From contig VXRN01000050.1 in assembly GCA_009838465.1 (NCBI GenBank), positions 1 to 57,941 of the forward strand: a DNA stretch of 57,941 nt. Direction: 5' to 3'. Position 1 is the first letter of the stretch. Each line of letters begins with the position of its first letter. A program made the position numbers and the translations under genes. This document shows, piece by piece, positions 16,564-26,415 of this stretch. Source of the DNA: Dehalococcoidia bacterium (lineage in GTDB: Bacteria; Chloroflexota; Dehalococcoidia; Lucifugimonadales; UBA1123). The notes below the pieces were generated by a model. The model had not been told where the DNA came from, ran no database searches, and worked only from the letters and a program-made list of their open reading frames with translations.

Positions 16564-19500
16564 CTCAGGTAATTCAGCCCGGCCAGGAAGGAGGCTTGAG
16601 CGACTTTCAGCGCGCGACGGCAGGGCACGCTTTCCACCGCCTGTACGTCGCCCCTGACTCTACGCGGCGCTTTCTCGTTGCCGATGAGACAGGTCTCGGC
16701 AAGACGCATGTAGCCAGAGAAGTCATCGCTCAAACCGTCAAACATCTGCAGGGCGTCGACCGTGTTAAGCGCATTGATATCGTCTACGTGTGTTCGAACG
16801 CGGATATCGCGGCCCAGAATATCCGCAAGCTCAACATCGCTGACTCGGAAAATCCGAGTTTCGCGACCCGGCTGAGTCTGCTGATCACCCAACCCGAGCT
16901 CATGACGCCTGCCGCTCGCGTCGAGGGAAAGCCAATCACCTTTGTCGCCTTCACTCCGGCCACTTCCTTCCAGTTCGGCTGGCAGATGGGGAGGAAGGAG
17001 GAGCGAGCTGTGCTCTGTGTGATCCTGTCCGATCATCTGGGCCTCTGGGGAGCCCGGGAAACGGCGGCACAGCGGATATTCCAGGGAGGTGTATCAAGCA
17101 GGATCAGATTCCTTCAACGGGACATCGGTGCTGCCCGATGGCAACGCTTTGAGCCAAGTATTCATCAGGCGTTCCTCCATGAATTCGACCAGAGCCCCGA
17201 GCGAGCGTCTCTTATCTCCTTGATCAATGACGTGGCGGGACGCAGGAGTCTCACAGTAGGCCAGCACGGCACAGCGCGCGAGATTGTTGGCAGTCTGCGC
17301 CGGATGCTTGCACGAGCGGCCGTTCAGGCACTCGAGCCGGACCTCGTGATCCTCGATGAGTTCCAGCGTTTCAGGGAGTTGCTCGACGTGGAGGCCGGAG
17401 GCGAAGCGGCAGAGATGGCAGACGACTTCTTCAGCCAGCGGGACGCACGTGTACTGCTGCTTTCCGCAACACCATACAAACCGTTCACATTTGCGGAAGA
17501 AGCCGCAACAGGCATCGATCACTATGCAGACTTCATGAAGACCCTTGAGTTCCTCACCAATGCCGAGACATCTGTGAGCTCGGTAAACGCCGATCTCAAC
17601 GAACTTCGGCAGGCGGCGCTCTCAGGAGAGGCAACGGCCGAGATTCGGGACCGTGTACAGGGGCGACTACGAAGTTGGATATCCCGCACCGAGCGGCCCG
17701 CGAGGGTCTGGCCAATCGCTACCGTTGATACGACCACCGTCCAGGCCGTACAGGCGAAGGACTTTGAGGGATACGTCACCCTTCGGCGTATCGCAGAAGA
17801 GGTCAGCGCGCCGCTAACAGTCGAGTACTGGAAGTCGGCTCCCTACTTCCTCAACTTCTTAAGTGGATATCGAGTCGGAGACAAGGTGCGCGCCGCCATG
17901 AAGAATCCTGAACGCAGGTCACAGTTGACACCGCTTCTTGAGGGTGCGCAGCGGATCGCTAAGGCCGACGTGGAACAGTTCCAGCAACTCGACTGGGCAA
18001 ATGCTCGAATGCGAGCTCTGGCCGACGATTTGCTCTCACATGGTTGGTGGCGACTTCTTTGGATGCCCCCATCGCTTCCATATCATTCCCTCGGAGGCCC
18101 ATATGAGGTTATCGATTCGACAGCGGTGACGAAGCACCTTATTTTCTCCAGCTGGGTGGCCGCTCCATCAGCTATAGCGTCGCTATTGAGCTACGAGGTT
18201 CAGCGCAGGATCTTCAGAGGAACCAGACCAACGAACCCGACCAGACTAGACTATCGGATCGTGGATAACCGGCCTGCTTCGATGTCGGCTCTCGCGTTGT
18301 TCTGGCCGCAGCCGCAGCTTGCCTTACGCACTGATCCGCTGGATGCCTCCCGTGAACATGCCGAGGTACCGAGTGTGGATCGTCTGCTCGAGTGGGCGCG
18401 TGGCAGGGTGCAGCCGCTGGTCGGTCAAGACGGCGGCGTGACCTCCACAGCAAGCGCCGCCTGGTACTGGTCTGCACCAGTATGTGCTGAACAAGGCGGG
18501 GCACTCGCATCGGCGCTTCGCAGGGAGTCAAGCCGCACGCTTACTGAGACAATGGCAGGCGCTTCTTCTGAGAACACGGAGGCGGACTTGCCTCGAGGCC
18601 TGGCCGTTCACGTGGAGCAAATGCAGAGGGCCCTCTCCGGGTGGACGCCGGAATCGGAACGGCCAGCCGACCTTAGTGAGACCATCGCACTTATCGGTCT
18701 GGGGTCTCCTGGCAATATTGCTTGGAGATCGCTCTACCGGTTGCAACGAGAGGGCGACAGCGTTACGGAACTTGGGCGGTGGAGGGCTGCTACTATCCTC
18801 GCGTCCGGTCTACGTAGTGTGTTCAATCGGTCCGACGCTACGCTACTCCTCGACAGCGTGTACGCAGGCTCGCGTGCCCTACGTGACGAAGATGGCGCGT
18901 ACTGGCGGAGGGTCGCCCGATACTGTATCGATGGGGGACTCCAATCCGTTCTCGACGAGTACATCCATCACCTCGCCGGGGAAGCGGGAGTCGACACGAC
19001 GACAGATGAGGGGCTGATCTCACTTGCCGCGAGGGCGCGACGGGCGATCAGCCTCAGGGAGTCGGTATACCGAGCAACTGATATCGAGAACTTTGACGGA
19101 GACGATATTACTTTCCCAAGCCGGTATGCTCTGAGGTATGGCAGCGTCCGACGCAGCCAGGATGAAGCCCGACTCCCGGAGGTCAGGGCAGCCTTCAACT
19201 CGCCTTTCTGGCCGTTCGTTCTCGCAACTACCTCCATCGGACAGGAGGGAATCGACTTCCACTGGTGGTGCCACTCTGTCGTGCATTGGAACCTTCCTGG
19301 AAATCCCGTCGACTTCGAGCAGCGCGAGGGACGAGTGGATCGCTACAAGGGGCACGCTATCCGCAAGAATGTCGCAGCCGCTCACCGATCTGCGGCACTG
19401 AGTCCGGGAGTGTCAGACCCTTGGGCCGCCGCATTCGAGGCAGCCACGGCGGCAGATAACACCGAGCTGGCCGGACTCAGCCCTCACTGGATGTACCCGG

Positions 19501-19727
19501 GCAATGCTCAGATACAACGCCGAATCATGGCGCTTCCCCTGAGTCGCGATGAAGACCAGTGGATCAGACTGCAGGACTCGCTGGCACTCTATCGTCTGGC
19601 ATTCGGTCAGCCGAGGCAGGAGGATATGCTGGCTGCACTCCGGCGCCGCGGTATCGCTACACAGCCGGAGCGAGTCGCTGAGATTAGGATAGACCTTCGT
19701 CCGCCCGGGTTGAATGGGACTCCCTGA
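16560..19727 (+). CDS. Large SF2/SNF2-related helicase
   Basis: 1,055 residues. Motif I is DETGLGKT (42-49), the Walker B motif is DEFQRF near residue 266 (DEFQ instead of DEAH), and LLLSATPY is motif III. Near residue 900 come motif V (TTSIGQEGIDF) and motif VI (FEQREGRVDRYKG) of the second RecA domain. A long insert between the two RecA lobes carries no motif I recognise. The ATG overlaps the PLD stop (ATGA). Last gene of the three-gene operon. It resembles the helicase-PLD logic of Mokosh defence, but the DUF6361 component and the DEFQ helicase are different, so I do not assign that name. Confidence 0.82.
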   Translation: MTQVIQPGQEGGLSDFQRATAGHAFHRLYVAPDSTRRFLVADETGLGKTHVAREVIAQTVKHLQGVDRVKRIDIVYVCSNADIAAQNIRKLNIADSENPSFATRLSLLITQPELMTPAARVEGKPITFVAFTPATSFQFGWQMGRKEERAVLCVILSDHLGLWGARETAAQRIFQGGVSSRIRFLQRDIGAARWQRFEPSIHQAFLHEFDQSPERASLISLINDVAGRRSLTVGQHGTAREIVGSLRRMLARAAVQALEPDLVILDEFQRFRELLDVEAGGEAAEMADDFFSQRDARVLLLSATPYKPFTFAEEAATGIDHYADFMKTLEFLTNAETSVSSVNADLNELRQAALSGEATAEIRDRVQGRLRSWISRTERPARVWPIATVDTTTVQAVQAKDFEGYVTLRRIAEEVSAPLTVEYWKSAPYFLNFLSGYRVGDKVRAAMKNPERRSQLTPLLEGAQRIAKADVEQFQQLDWANARMRALADDLLSHGWWRLLWMPPSLPYHSLGGPYEVIDSTAVTKHLIFSSWVAAPSAIASLLSYEVQRRIFRGTRPTNPTRLDYRIVDNRPASMSALALFWPQPQLALRTDPLDASREHAEVPSVDRLLEWARGRVQPLVGQDGGVTSTASAAWYWSAPVCAEQGGALASALRRESSRTLTETMAGASSENTEADLPRGLAVHVEQMQRALSGWTPESERPADLSETIALIGLGSPGNIAWRSLYRLQREGDSVTELGRWRAATILASGLRSVFNRSDATLLLDSVYAGSRALRDEDGAYWRRVARYCIDGGLQSVLDEYIHHLAGEAGVDTTTDEGLISLAARARRAISLRESVYRATDIENFDGDDITFPSRYALRYGSVRRSQDEARLPEVRAAFNSPFWPFVLATTSIGQEGIDFHWWCHSVVHWNLPGNPVDFEQREGRVDRYKGHAIRKNVAAAHRSAALSPGVSDPWAAAFEAATAADNTELAGLSPHWMYPGNAQIQRRIMALPLSRDEDQWIRLQDSLALYRLAFGQPRQEDMLAALRRRGIATQPERVAEIRIDLRPPGLNGTP

Positions 19728-19918
19728 GATGCGTTACAAGAGTCAAGGCTCTTTTCGATACGAGCCAACAATATCTCGCTCCATTAGCATAAGGTTCGTT
19801 GCCCCATTACTCTCTCAGTTGACATAAGCGGTTAGTGCGAATGAGTTGACCCAAGGCAATTTCCTGCTCGCGCGGCTACTGGACTGTAACAGCGACATTG
19901 TTCAACAAGGGGCCTTGC

Positions 19919-20392
19919 CTATCTCGGGGTGCGAACCGGTGCTGTGTGGCTCACCGCAACTGTACTGTCTGACGCGTCATACTCCAAAATCTCAACGTCG
20001 TCCGGTATGAGATGACTGTGGTTCCTGACATAGTACTCTGCAAGGCTCTCTCCCCTCTTATCGCTGAAATCTCGAAGCACGAACAGAACTTTGCGGAAGC
20101 CCGCCGGGGCCAGCAGGAAGAAGTACATGGATTCGTTCCAGACGGTTGTCTTAGCGCTTGGAACGTTGCCGCCGCTTGTCCACTTGTGCGATTTGCATTC
20201 AACCAGAACCGCCGGTTCGCTGGCACCAAGGTCGAACTTCCTCACCTTCGTGCTGGATAGTCCGATCTCCACTCCATAGTTCCTCTGTAGCCGGATACCC
20301 TGGTTGGCGAACCACTCCCGCGCCGTCATCTCAAAGGCGCTGCCCACATCGGCGTTCGAAACTGCACCGGGCCTCTGAAAGTTGTTGACCAC
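19919..20392 (-). CDS. PD-(D/E)XK nuclease-like protein
   Basis: 157 residues; GTG start at 20392 with GGAGG nine bases upstream. An N-terminal helix (ADVGSAFEMTAREWFANQG) is followed by KFDLGASEPAVLVECKSHKW, which fits the D-x(n)-E-x-K core of restriction-type nucleases (Asp, then Glu-Cys-Lys). FFLLAPAGFRKVLFVLRD would be the later core strands. The final 20 residues are disordered-looking. It stands alone between the helicase operon and a HAD gene. A nuclease role is likely but the target is unknown. Confidence 0.6.
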   Translation of the reverse strand: MVNNFQRPGAVSNADVGSAFEMTAREWFANQGIRLQRNYGVEIGLSSTKVRKFDLGASEPAVLVECKSHKWTSGGNVPSAKTTVWNESMYFFLLAPAGFRKVLFVLRDFSDKRGESLAEYYVRNHSHLIPDDVEILEYDASDSTVAVSHTAPVRTPR

Positions 20393-20636
20393 TACTATTG
20401 TCCTCCGGTATTAGGCTGCTGGATCTTAACGGTGCGTCCCATGGGACCAGCGGTAGCCAGATCTGGGCGGGCACTTCCTCGGTCACATGAGGCCTGACGA
20501 GAGTCTTTCGGCCTTCGGATGACAAACTCCCTTCGAGGAAAGTACCACGAGCTTTTCGATTCGGACATCTTGACGTAAAGGGCGTAATGCGAATTACTCG
20601 GCTGGGAGACGTCCTTTCATTTGGTTGGGTACACTG

Positions 20637-21512
20637 CTAATGCGTTGGGGACGGTCTGATCCGCTGAGCACGTCTTTCCAATATGTCATCGGCGATTCCG
20701 GTCACGATTCTGGCCGTCATCTTGAACAGATCGGTCCCATCCCTGTAATCGGCGGTGTACGGTCCAACGGTCAGTCGGTCGCCTTCAGCCAATTCATAAG
20801 GTTTCCTAAGTTCCCTGTCATCCGGCGGAATCACGCCGATCGCCTTTCCCCTAAGATGACGGATCATGGAAAAACAGGGAATGTCGCTTGGCCCATCGCC
20901 AAGGTAAACCATGTTCTCAAAGGGTACCCGCCGATCTTCATACTCCATGGCGTCGTTCACCCTGTACGGAAGACGCCTCAGTACTTCTTCTGAAATCCCC
21001 TTGTTGATGGCGTAAACGAATTTGGTCTTTTCCGTAAAGGTGACTACCCGCTTTATTCCGACGGCACTTCCGTCATCAGAGTAATCGAAGGTGCAGGCGA
21101 ATATTCCGTCTGCTTCGTCAGCCAGCGGAGTTGATCGGAGTAACTCCTCAATGCCCGAACTGACGATGTACCACTCAACTGATATGCCCGCCTCCCGATA
21201 CTCGGCGTTTTCTGAAAGGAGTTCCCTGATACGTCGAACGAAATCCAGCGCCCCGGGGAAGAACCGCACCCCTGCGGCGGACGCGCGTATGAACGACTTT
21301 GTTAGGCCCTGTTCACTGAGAGCGTTGGCGACCTCCAGCAGTTTGGTAAGGTACGCGAGCGGAGGGTCCCAGCCGTCGTCGACCTTAGGCGCGACCTGAT
21401 TCCGCCAGAAATCCGACGAGTCAATGCCCAAATCTTGCACCAGCTTGTTGGTGGTGTCGGGACAGAGCGTGTCGTCGCAGTCGGATATGACCGCGATAGT
21501 TTCATGTACCAT
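20637..21512 (-). CDS. HAD-superfamily hydrolase
   Basis: 291 residues. HAD motif I is DCDDTLCPDT (residues 11-20), with the two aspartates needed for phosphoryl transfer. Motif II may be VSSG, and motif IV is GDGPSDIPCF near residue 210. A helical cap (residues 25-100) is inserted after motif I, as in phosphoserine-phosphatase-like members. The substrate cannot be read from sequence. Its neighbours are nuclease and helicase genes, so a nucleotide or polynucleotide phosphate is possible, but a housekeeping phosphatase carried along is equally so. Confidence 0.75.
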   Translation of the reverse strand: MVHETIAVISDCDDTLCPDTTNKLVQDLGIDSSDFWRNQVAPKVDDGWDPPLAYLTKLLEVANALSEQGLTKSFIRASAAGVRFFPGALDFVRRIRELLSENAEYREAGISVEWYIVSSGIEELLRSTPLADEADGIFACTFDYSDDGSAVGIKRVVTFTEKTKFVYAINKGISEEVLRRLPYRVNDAMEYEDRRVPFENMVYLGDGPSDIPCFSMIRHLRGKAIGVIPPDDRELRKPYELAEGDRLTVGPYTADYRDGTDLFKMTARIVTGIADDILERRAQRIRPSPTH

Positions 21513-21564
21513 TAGACTTCACCAGTTCCTATCAACCGAACTCCTTCACGAACTCTATAGGCCA

Positions 21565-21756
21565 TTAGTACAGCTTTTCAAGTCGAGTGTCTTCTGAAAC
21601 GAAGACCAGCACAAGTTCCCCGCTGGTCCTACCTGCATTCACAAGGTGGTCAATCGGCAGCCTATAAACATAGGAGGGCGGTTCAATGACGATAAGACCA
21701 GAGGCCACCGGAGGCCGGGAAGAACCCGGCACAAATCCTGTCTGATATGATGACAA
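21565..21756 (-). CDS. Short hypothetical protein, possibly a fragment
   Basis: 63 codons (ends VLVFVSEDTRLEKLY) with fairly coding-like composition, downstream of the HAD gene start region on the same strand. I recognise no family and no good ribosome site. The rest of the gap to 21968 (including a 131-codon plus-strand frame) looks non-coding. Confidence 0.22.
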   Translation of the reverse strand: MSSYQTGFVPGSSRPPVASGLIVIEPPSYVYRLPIDHLVNAGRTSGELVLVFVSEDTRLEKLY

Positions 21757-21968
21757 AGGTCGGGAACAATTGTCTGCTTTGGAATACGCGACGCCTCCAC
21801 ATTAGATGTAAGCGAGACTGGATCCCGACCTCAGGAGGCAGACCGCGATTTCTGCTGCCATGATATTCGTCAGATTGCCCTACGAGACTTCGCACCTCAA
21901 AGCACTCGCAGCAGGCCGAGAGCTCGGTCTTCAGCAATGGCAAGCCCAAATGAACGGAGTAAGAACTC

Positions 21969-24900
21969 ATGCGGATAGCGGATGGACAGCTCAGCTTCGG
22001 GGCCGGCGACCTGGTCGACCACCTCGCGTGCCGGTACCTCACCGAGCTCAATACCAAGCTGGCGCAGGGCGTCCTCGCCGCTCCCGGAGACAGGGACCCG
22101 ATGCTGGACCTGCTCCGACAAAGGGGACTTGCGCACGAGCTGGAATACGTGGGCCATCTCGAGGAGTCCGGCCTCAAGATCACGCGCATAGACGGGGTTG
22201 GGCTGAGTCAGGAGGCGGTCGACGAGACCCTGGAGGCGATGCGTTCCGGTTGTGAGATAATTGTCCAGGCTGCGCTGTCCGAAGGAGCCTGGGGAGGCAG
22301 GGCGGACGTCCTACTCCGCGTGGACGTTCCCAGCAAACTTGGCGACTGGTCTTACGAAGTCATAGACACCAAGCTCGCGAGGGAGACGAAGTGCGGGGCC
22401 ATCCTGCAGCTCTCCCTGTACTCCGATCTCGTGCGCTACATTCAGGGCGTGCTGCCCGAGTTCATGCACGTGGTGGCCCCCTGGACCGGATTCGTACCGC
22501 AGCCCTACCGAACGGGCGACTTCTCCGCCTACTACAGGCTGGTCAGAAGCTGGCTGGAGTCCGCCGTCGCTGGGAACGTCCACACCGCGAACTACCCCGA
22601 CCCGAGACTGCACTGCGACATCTGCCGCTGGAGCCGGAGATGTGATACCCGGCGGCGAAAGGACGACCATCTCAGCCTTGTCGCCGGAATAACGAACATC
22701 CAGATGGACGAGCTGAAGGGGCGGAGCGTGGACACCACTGCCAGGCTCGCGTTCGAGCCCATTCCCCTACAGTGGAGGCCTAACCGAGGCGCGGTCGCCA
22801 GTTACGAGAGAGTTCGCGAGCAGGCACGGGTGCAGGTCGAGGGACGCACTCAGGGTACGCCCGTCTATGAGACGCTGGAGCCTGAGGACGGCGTGGGTCT
22901 CGCTTTGCTTCCCGAACCTTCGCCCGGCGACGTCTTCTTCGACATTGAAGGCGACCCCTTCGTCGGGCCCGGAGGACTCGAGTACCTGTTCGGCTACGTT
23001 GCCGCGGAAGACTCCGGCGCCTGGCGGTACACGGGGATGTGGGGACTGTCGGCAGAGGAGGAAAAGAGGAACTTCGAAGAGTTCGTAGATTGGCTGACGG
23101 CTCGCTGGAAGACTTACACCGATATGCATGTCTACCACTTCGCTCCCTATGAGCCCGGCGCCTTCAAGCGACTCATGGGGCGGTACGGAACTCGCGAAGA
23201 AGAGGTCGACCAGATGCTCAGGGGCAACCTGTTCGTCGACCTGTACCGGACGGTAAGAGGCGCGCTCAGGGCGAGCGTGGAGAGCTACTCCATAAAGGAG
23301 CTTGAAAAGTTCTTCGATTTCGAGCGCGAGATTGATCTGCACGACGCCAACTCCGCTCTCTGGGGCCTTACGGTTCCCCTGGAACTGGGAGACCCGGACT
23401 CGATCGGGAATGAACAGAAGCAGACGGTGGGAGCCTACAATCGCGACGACTGCTTCGCGACTCTTCACCTGCGCGACTGGCTTGAAGAGATCAGGTCCAC
23501 CTTCATCGAGGAGGGCAAGGTGATACCGAGACCCGAGCCCTCTGATCCGCAGGCCTCCGAATCGCTCACAGAGTGGCAGGAAATGATCGCAGACCTGAGC
23601 GACCGCATCGCCGGGGACGTGCCGGCGAGCGAAGAGGACCGCGACGAGGAACAGCAGGCCAGGTGGATTCTCGCCAATATACTCGACTGGCACAGGCGCG
23701 AGGACAAGGCCGTCTGGTGGGAGTACTTCCGTCTGAGCGAACTCACACCCGAGGAACTCCTAGACGAGCGCGACTCGGTGAGCGGACTGAAGTTCGTCGG
23801 CGTGGTCGGTGGCACCGCCAAGGCGCCCATCCACCGCTACGGCTTCCCAGTGCAGGAGACCTCGCTCAGAGGAGGAGAGAGTCTGAAGTCCTGCGGAGGT
23901 GAGAATCTCGGGGACCTGGTCGCCATCGATTCCCTTAACCGGACGATCGACGTGAAGAAAAGAGTTGCTACATACGACGTGCATCCCGAGGCCGTGTTCG
24001 CCCATGACATCGTGCCGACCGAGGCCCTGAAGAAGGCCCTTGTCCGAATAGGTGGACGCGTCGCCGAGTCCGGCACCGAAGGTGAGGGCGCCTACCGAGT
24101 CGCCCGAAGTCTTCTGCTTACGGAGCCTCCGTGTATTGGCGACGAGCCTGTCCGCAGGCCAGATGAAACGGCGCTGGACGCCGCTCTGCGCATTGTGCGA
24201 AAGCCGCACTTCGGCGTTCTGCCGATACAGGGGCCGCCAGGCTCCGGCAAGACCTACACTGGCGGCAGGCTTATCTGCGAACTCGCGCGCAGCGGGGCTC
24301 GGGTCGGGATCACAGCCAACAGCCACAAGGTTATCGTCAATCTGCTGGAGGCAGCTGTGGAAGCTGCCGACGAACAGGGAATCGAACTCAGAGCCGTCAG
24401 GAAAACCGGCAAGTCGGACAGCGAACCCGAACATGACAGGATCGTCAAGGCAAGCGCATATCCGAAGTTCTTCGCCAATCTCGAAGGCGTCTGCCAGGTC
24501 GGAGCGGGAACCGCGTGGCTCTGGTCCAGGCCCAAGGCGCAGAACGCCGTGGACGTCCTGTTTGTAGACGAAGCGGCCCAGATGTCCCTTGCCAACGCGC
24601 TGGCGATATCGCACGCCGCGCCAAATATGGTGCTCCTCGGCGACCCTCAGCAGCTGGACCAGCCCATGCAGGGAACACATCCAGACGGAACCGCCGTATC
24701 CGTCCTCGAGCACCTGCTTGCCGGACGCCGGACGATCGATCCGAACAAGGGACTGTTCCTGGAGGAAACCTGGCGCCTACACCCCGGGATCTGCGAATTC
24801 ACCTCAGAGGCGTTCTATGAAGGTAAGCTCCAGTCGCGGCAGGGCCTGGACGAACAGCGGATTGTCTCGTCAGGACCGCTGGACGGTTCGGGACTGCGCT

Positions 24901-25376
24901 ATCTGCCAATCGTTCACCGCGCCAACCAGAGTTCCTCGGACGAGGAGGTTGAAAGCGTGAGCGATCTCGTCAGCAGGCTCCTGGAAGAGGGCGCGAAATG
25001 GATAGACAAAGACGGAGGCGAGAGAAGGTTGACCCTCGACGACATTCTGATCATCGCACCGTACAACGCCCAAGTCTTCAAGATACAGGAGCGACTGCCC
25101 GGCGCGAGAGTGGGTACGGTGGACAGGTTCCAAGGTCAGGAGGCGCCGGTGGTCATATACTCGATGACTACCTCCAGCCCTGAGGACGCGCCTCACGGTA
25201 TGGAGTTCCTGTACAGCCTGAACAGGCTGAACGTGGCTACCTCGAGGGCGCGTTGCGTGTGCGTAATCGTGGGATCGCCGGAGCTATTCTCACCCGAATG
25301 CCGGACACCTCGACAGATGCAGCTGGCGAATGCGCTCTGCCTGTACGGGGAGTTGGCGATCCAGATCGAGGCTTAG
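21969..25376 (+). CDS. TM0106-family RecB-like nuclease fused to SF1 helicase
   Basis: 1,135 residues in three blocks. Residues 1-260: a Cas4/RecB-like PD-(D/E)XK nuclease with GRADVLLRV and YEVIDTKLARETK, and cysteines in HLACRYL and LHCDICRWSRRCD that could hold an Fe-S cluster. Residues about 310-520: an RNase-H/DnaQ-like exonuclease-type block (VFFDIEGDPFVG). Residues 740-1135: a Dna2/Upf1-type SF1 helicase with IQGPPGSGKTYTGG (Walker A), FVDEAAQMS (Walker B), LLGDPQQLDQP, TVDRFQGQEAPVV and LNVATSRARCV. GGAG lies about ten bases before the ATG. Such proteins process DNA ends. Monocistronic here, within the defence-rich block. Confidence 0.88.
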   Translation: MRIADGQLSFGAGDLVDHLACRYLTELNTKLAQGVLAAPGDRDPMLDLLRQRGLAHELEYVGHLEESGLKITRIDGVGLSQEAVDETLEAMRSGCEIIVQAALSEGAWGGRADVLLRVDVPSKLGDWSYEVIDTKLARETKCGAILQLSLYSDLVRYIQGVLPEFMHVVAPWTGFVPQPYRTGDFSAYYRLVRSWLESAVAGNVHTANYPDPRLHCDICRWSRRCDTRRRKDDHLSLVAGITNIQMDELKGRSVDTTARLAFEPIPLQWRPNRGAVASYERVREQARVQVEGRTQGTPVYETLEPEDGVGLALLPEPSPGDVFFDIEGDPFVGPGGLEYLFGYVAAEDSGAWRYTGMWGLSAEEEKRNFEEFVDWLTARWKTYTDMHVYHFAPYEPGAFKRLMGRYGTREEEVDQMLRGNLFVDLYRTVRGALRASVESYSIKELEKFFDFEREIDLHDANSALWGLTVPLELGDPDSIGNEQKQTVGAYNRDDCFATLHLRDWLEEIRSTFIEEGKVIPRPEPSDPQASESLTEWQEMIADLSDRIAGDVPASEEDRDEEQQARWILANILDWHRREDKAVWWEYFRLSELTPEELLDERDSVSGLKFVGVVGGTAKAPIHRYGFPVQETSLRGGESLKSCGGENLGDLVAIDSLNRTIDVKKRVATYDVHPEAVFAHDIVPTEALKKALVRIGGRVAESGTEGEGAYRVARSLLLTEPPCIGDEPVRRPDETALDAALRIVRKPHFGVLPIQGPPGSGKTYTGGRLICELARSGARVGITANSHKVIVNLLEAAVEAADEQGIELRAVRKTGKSDSEPEHDRIVKASAYPKFFANLEGVCQVGAGTAWLWSRPKAQNAVDVLFVDEAAQMSLANALAISHAAPNMVLLGDPQQLDQPMQGTHPDGTAVSVLEHLLAGRRTIDPNKGLFLEETWRLHPGICEFTSEAFYEGKLQSRQGLDEQRIVSSGPLDGSGLRYLPIVHRANQSSSDEEVESVSDLVSRLLEEGAKWIDKDGGERRLTLDDILIIAPYNAQVFKIQERLPGARVGTVDRFQGQEAPVVIYSMTTSSPEDAPHGMEFLYSLNRLNVATSRARCVCVIVGSPELFSPECRTPRQMQLANALCLYGELAIQIEA

Positions 25377-25528
25377 TAAGAGACATGCTATTTACGGTTG
25401 CAATGAAAGTTGACCGGGCGGTTCATTCGTGTAGAAGGGGCGATAGGAAAGTAATCCCTCGTGAGCCAGGGGAAAGCTACAATTGCATTTACCGGCTTGC
25501 TCACAAGCAATCTGAGATGATTTCCCAA

Positions 25529-25903
25529 TTAAGTCCGCTTGGTGTATCTGGGAAGATGCCCAAACGTTGCAATATGCATTGTATGCAACTCTCGCTCAAC
25601 TTCGATGTATCTTTCACAGACTGCCCATCGAACGATTACATCTGCAACATCCTCACCTGCATGAATCCGTCGACCAGCCGAGTGGACCGCCGACCCTGTA
25701 CGTAGTGCCGTGCGAAGATATCCTAAACGTCTCCTTAGACAGTCAGTCCGTCCAATCGTTAACCGCTCGTCACCACCATTGAGCATAACTTCATAGACTC
25801 CCGGCCTATTCGGGATTTTGTCTTTCTGTATCGCCTGTCCAAATATCCAATCACACCACTCTATCGTCATGTCCAGGTGGTCGATGGGCTGATGCTCTCT
25901 CAT
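25529..25903 (-). CDS. GIY-YIG-like nuclease domain protein
   Basis: 124 residues; ATG at 25903 with AAAGGAGG eight bases upstream. The GIY-YIG core is divergent: PGVYEVML stands for GIY and LTIGRTDCLRRRLGYL for YIG plus the conserved Arg. Then come SAGRRIHAGEDVADVIVRW and a Glu in YIEVERELHTMHI, where the family keeps its metal-binding Glu. The C-terminus is FGHLPRYTKRT. It is free-standing, as in small GIY-YIG proteins encoded in islands. Nuclease activity is plausible because Arg and Glu remain. Confidence 0.62.
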   Translation of the reverse strand: MREHQPIDHLDMTIEWCDWIFGQAIQKDKIPNRPGVYEVMLNGGDERLTIGRTDCLRRRLGYLRTALRTGSAVHSAGRRIHAGEDVADVIVRWAVCERYIEVERELHTMHIATFGHLPRYTKRT

Positions 25904-26106
25904 ATGACCACCCTCCTTTCAAGTAAGCCATTGCAGCATTCACTTTAATGGAATACCAGTTTTGGGTTGTCCGGATGCGAAGGATTGATCCTCGATGTGG
26001 ATCACGGGCGGGGGAATAATTGTATTATCGGAGCGGTGGAGATTCGTTGACATATGCGGTATAGCGCGAACCGGTTCTATCGAAGTACCACTGAAGAATT
26101 CCTACT

Positions 26107-26415
26107 TTACTTCATTATGTCGAGCGCTCTCCAGTCGGGCACGTGCGCCGTCATGAAAACCTTGAAGAGCTTCCCGTGGTTGGGAACGCGCAGATGCAGC
26201 AACTCGTGAGCGATAACGAAGTCCTGGAACCCGACATCCTGATTAACCAGGTCGGTTGCCAAGGTGATCGTGCCGATGGTAGAGCAGGAACCCCACTTGC
26301 GGCTCATGTCTCGAACGCGCACGCGCGGCACGGGGACGCTGAGGCGTGCCGACCACTGCTCGACCCGCTGCCGGAGTGCTTCGTATCCGTCGTCAGATGT
26401 CGGCATCGGAGCCAC
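26107..26415 (-). CDS. M48/YgjP-type metallopeptidase
   Basis: 102 residues. The zinc motif HELLH is in [18 protein letters not shown], with the typical [19 protein letters not shown] stretch before it and a third His in PNHGKLF. Full YgjP proteins have about 160-230 residues; this is a short form keeping only the catalytic core. It overlaps the end of hsdR by about 20 bases. Short YgjP genes at the end of type I restriction operons are common, which suggests a role in controlling the enzyme, for example by limiting HsdR. Confidence 0.8.
   Translation of the reverse strand: MAPMPTSDDGYEALRQRVEQWSARLSVPVPRVRVRDMSRKWGSCSTIGTITLATDLVNQDVGFQDFVIAHELLHLRVPNHGKLFKVFMTAHVPDWRALDIMK

Noticed and set aside
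13554..19727. Mokosh or DISARM assignment
   Set aside because: PLD and helicase are shared in concept, but the DUF6361 protein, the DEFQ helicase and absence of a methylase do not fit the named systems.
22767..24713. Two minus-strand frames of over 300 codons
   Set aside because: Antisense to the TM0106-type helicase, no motifs.
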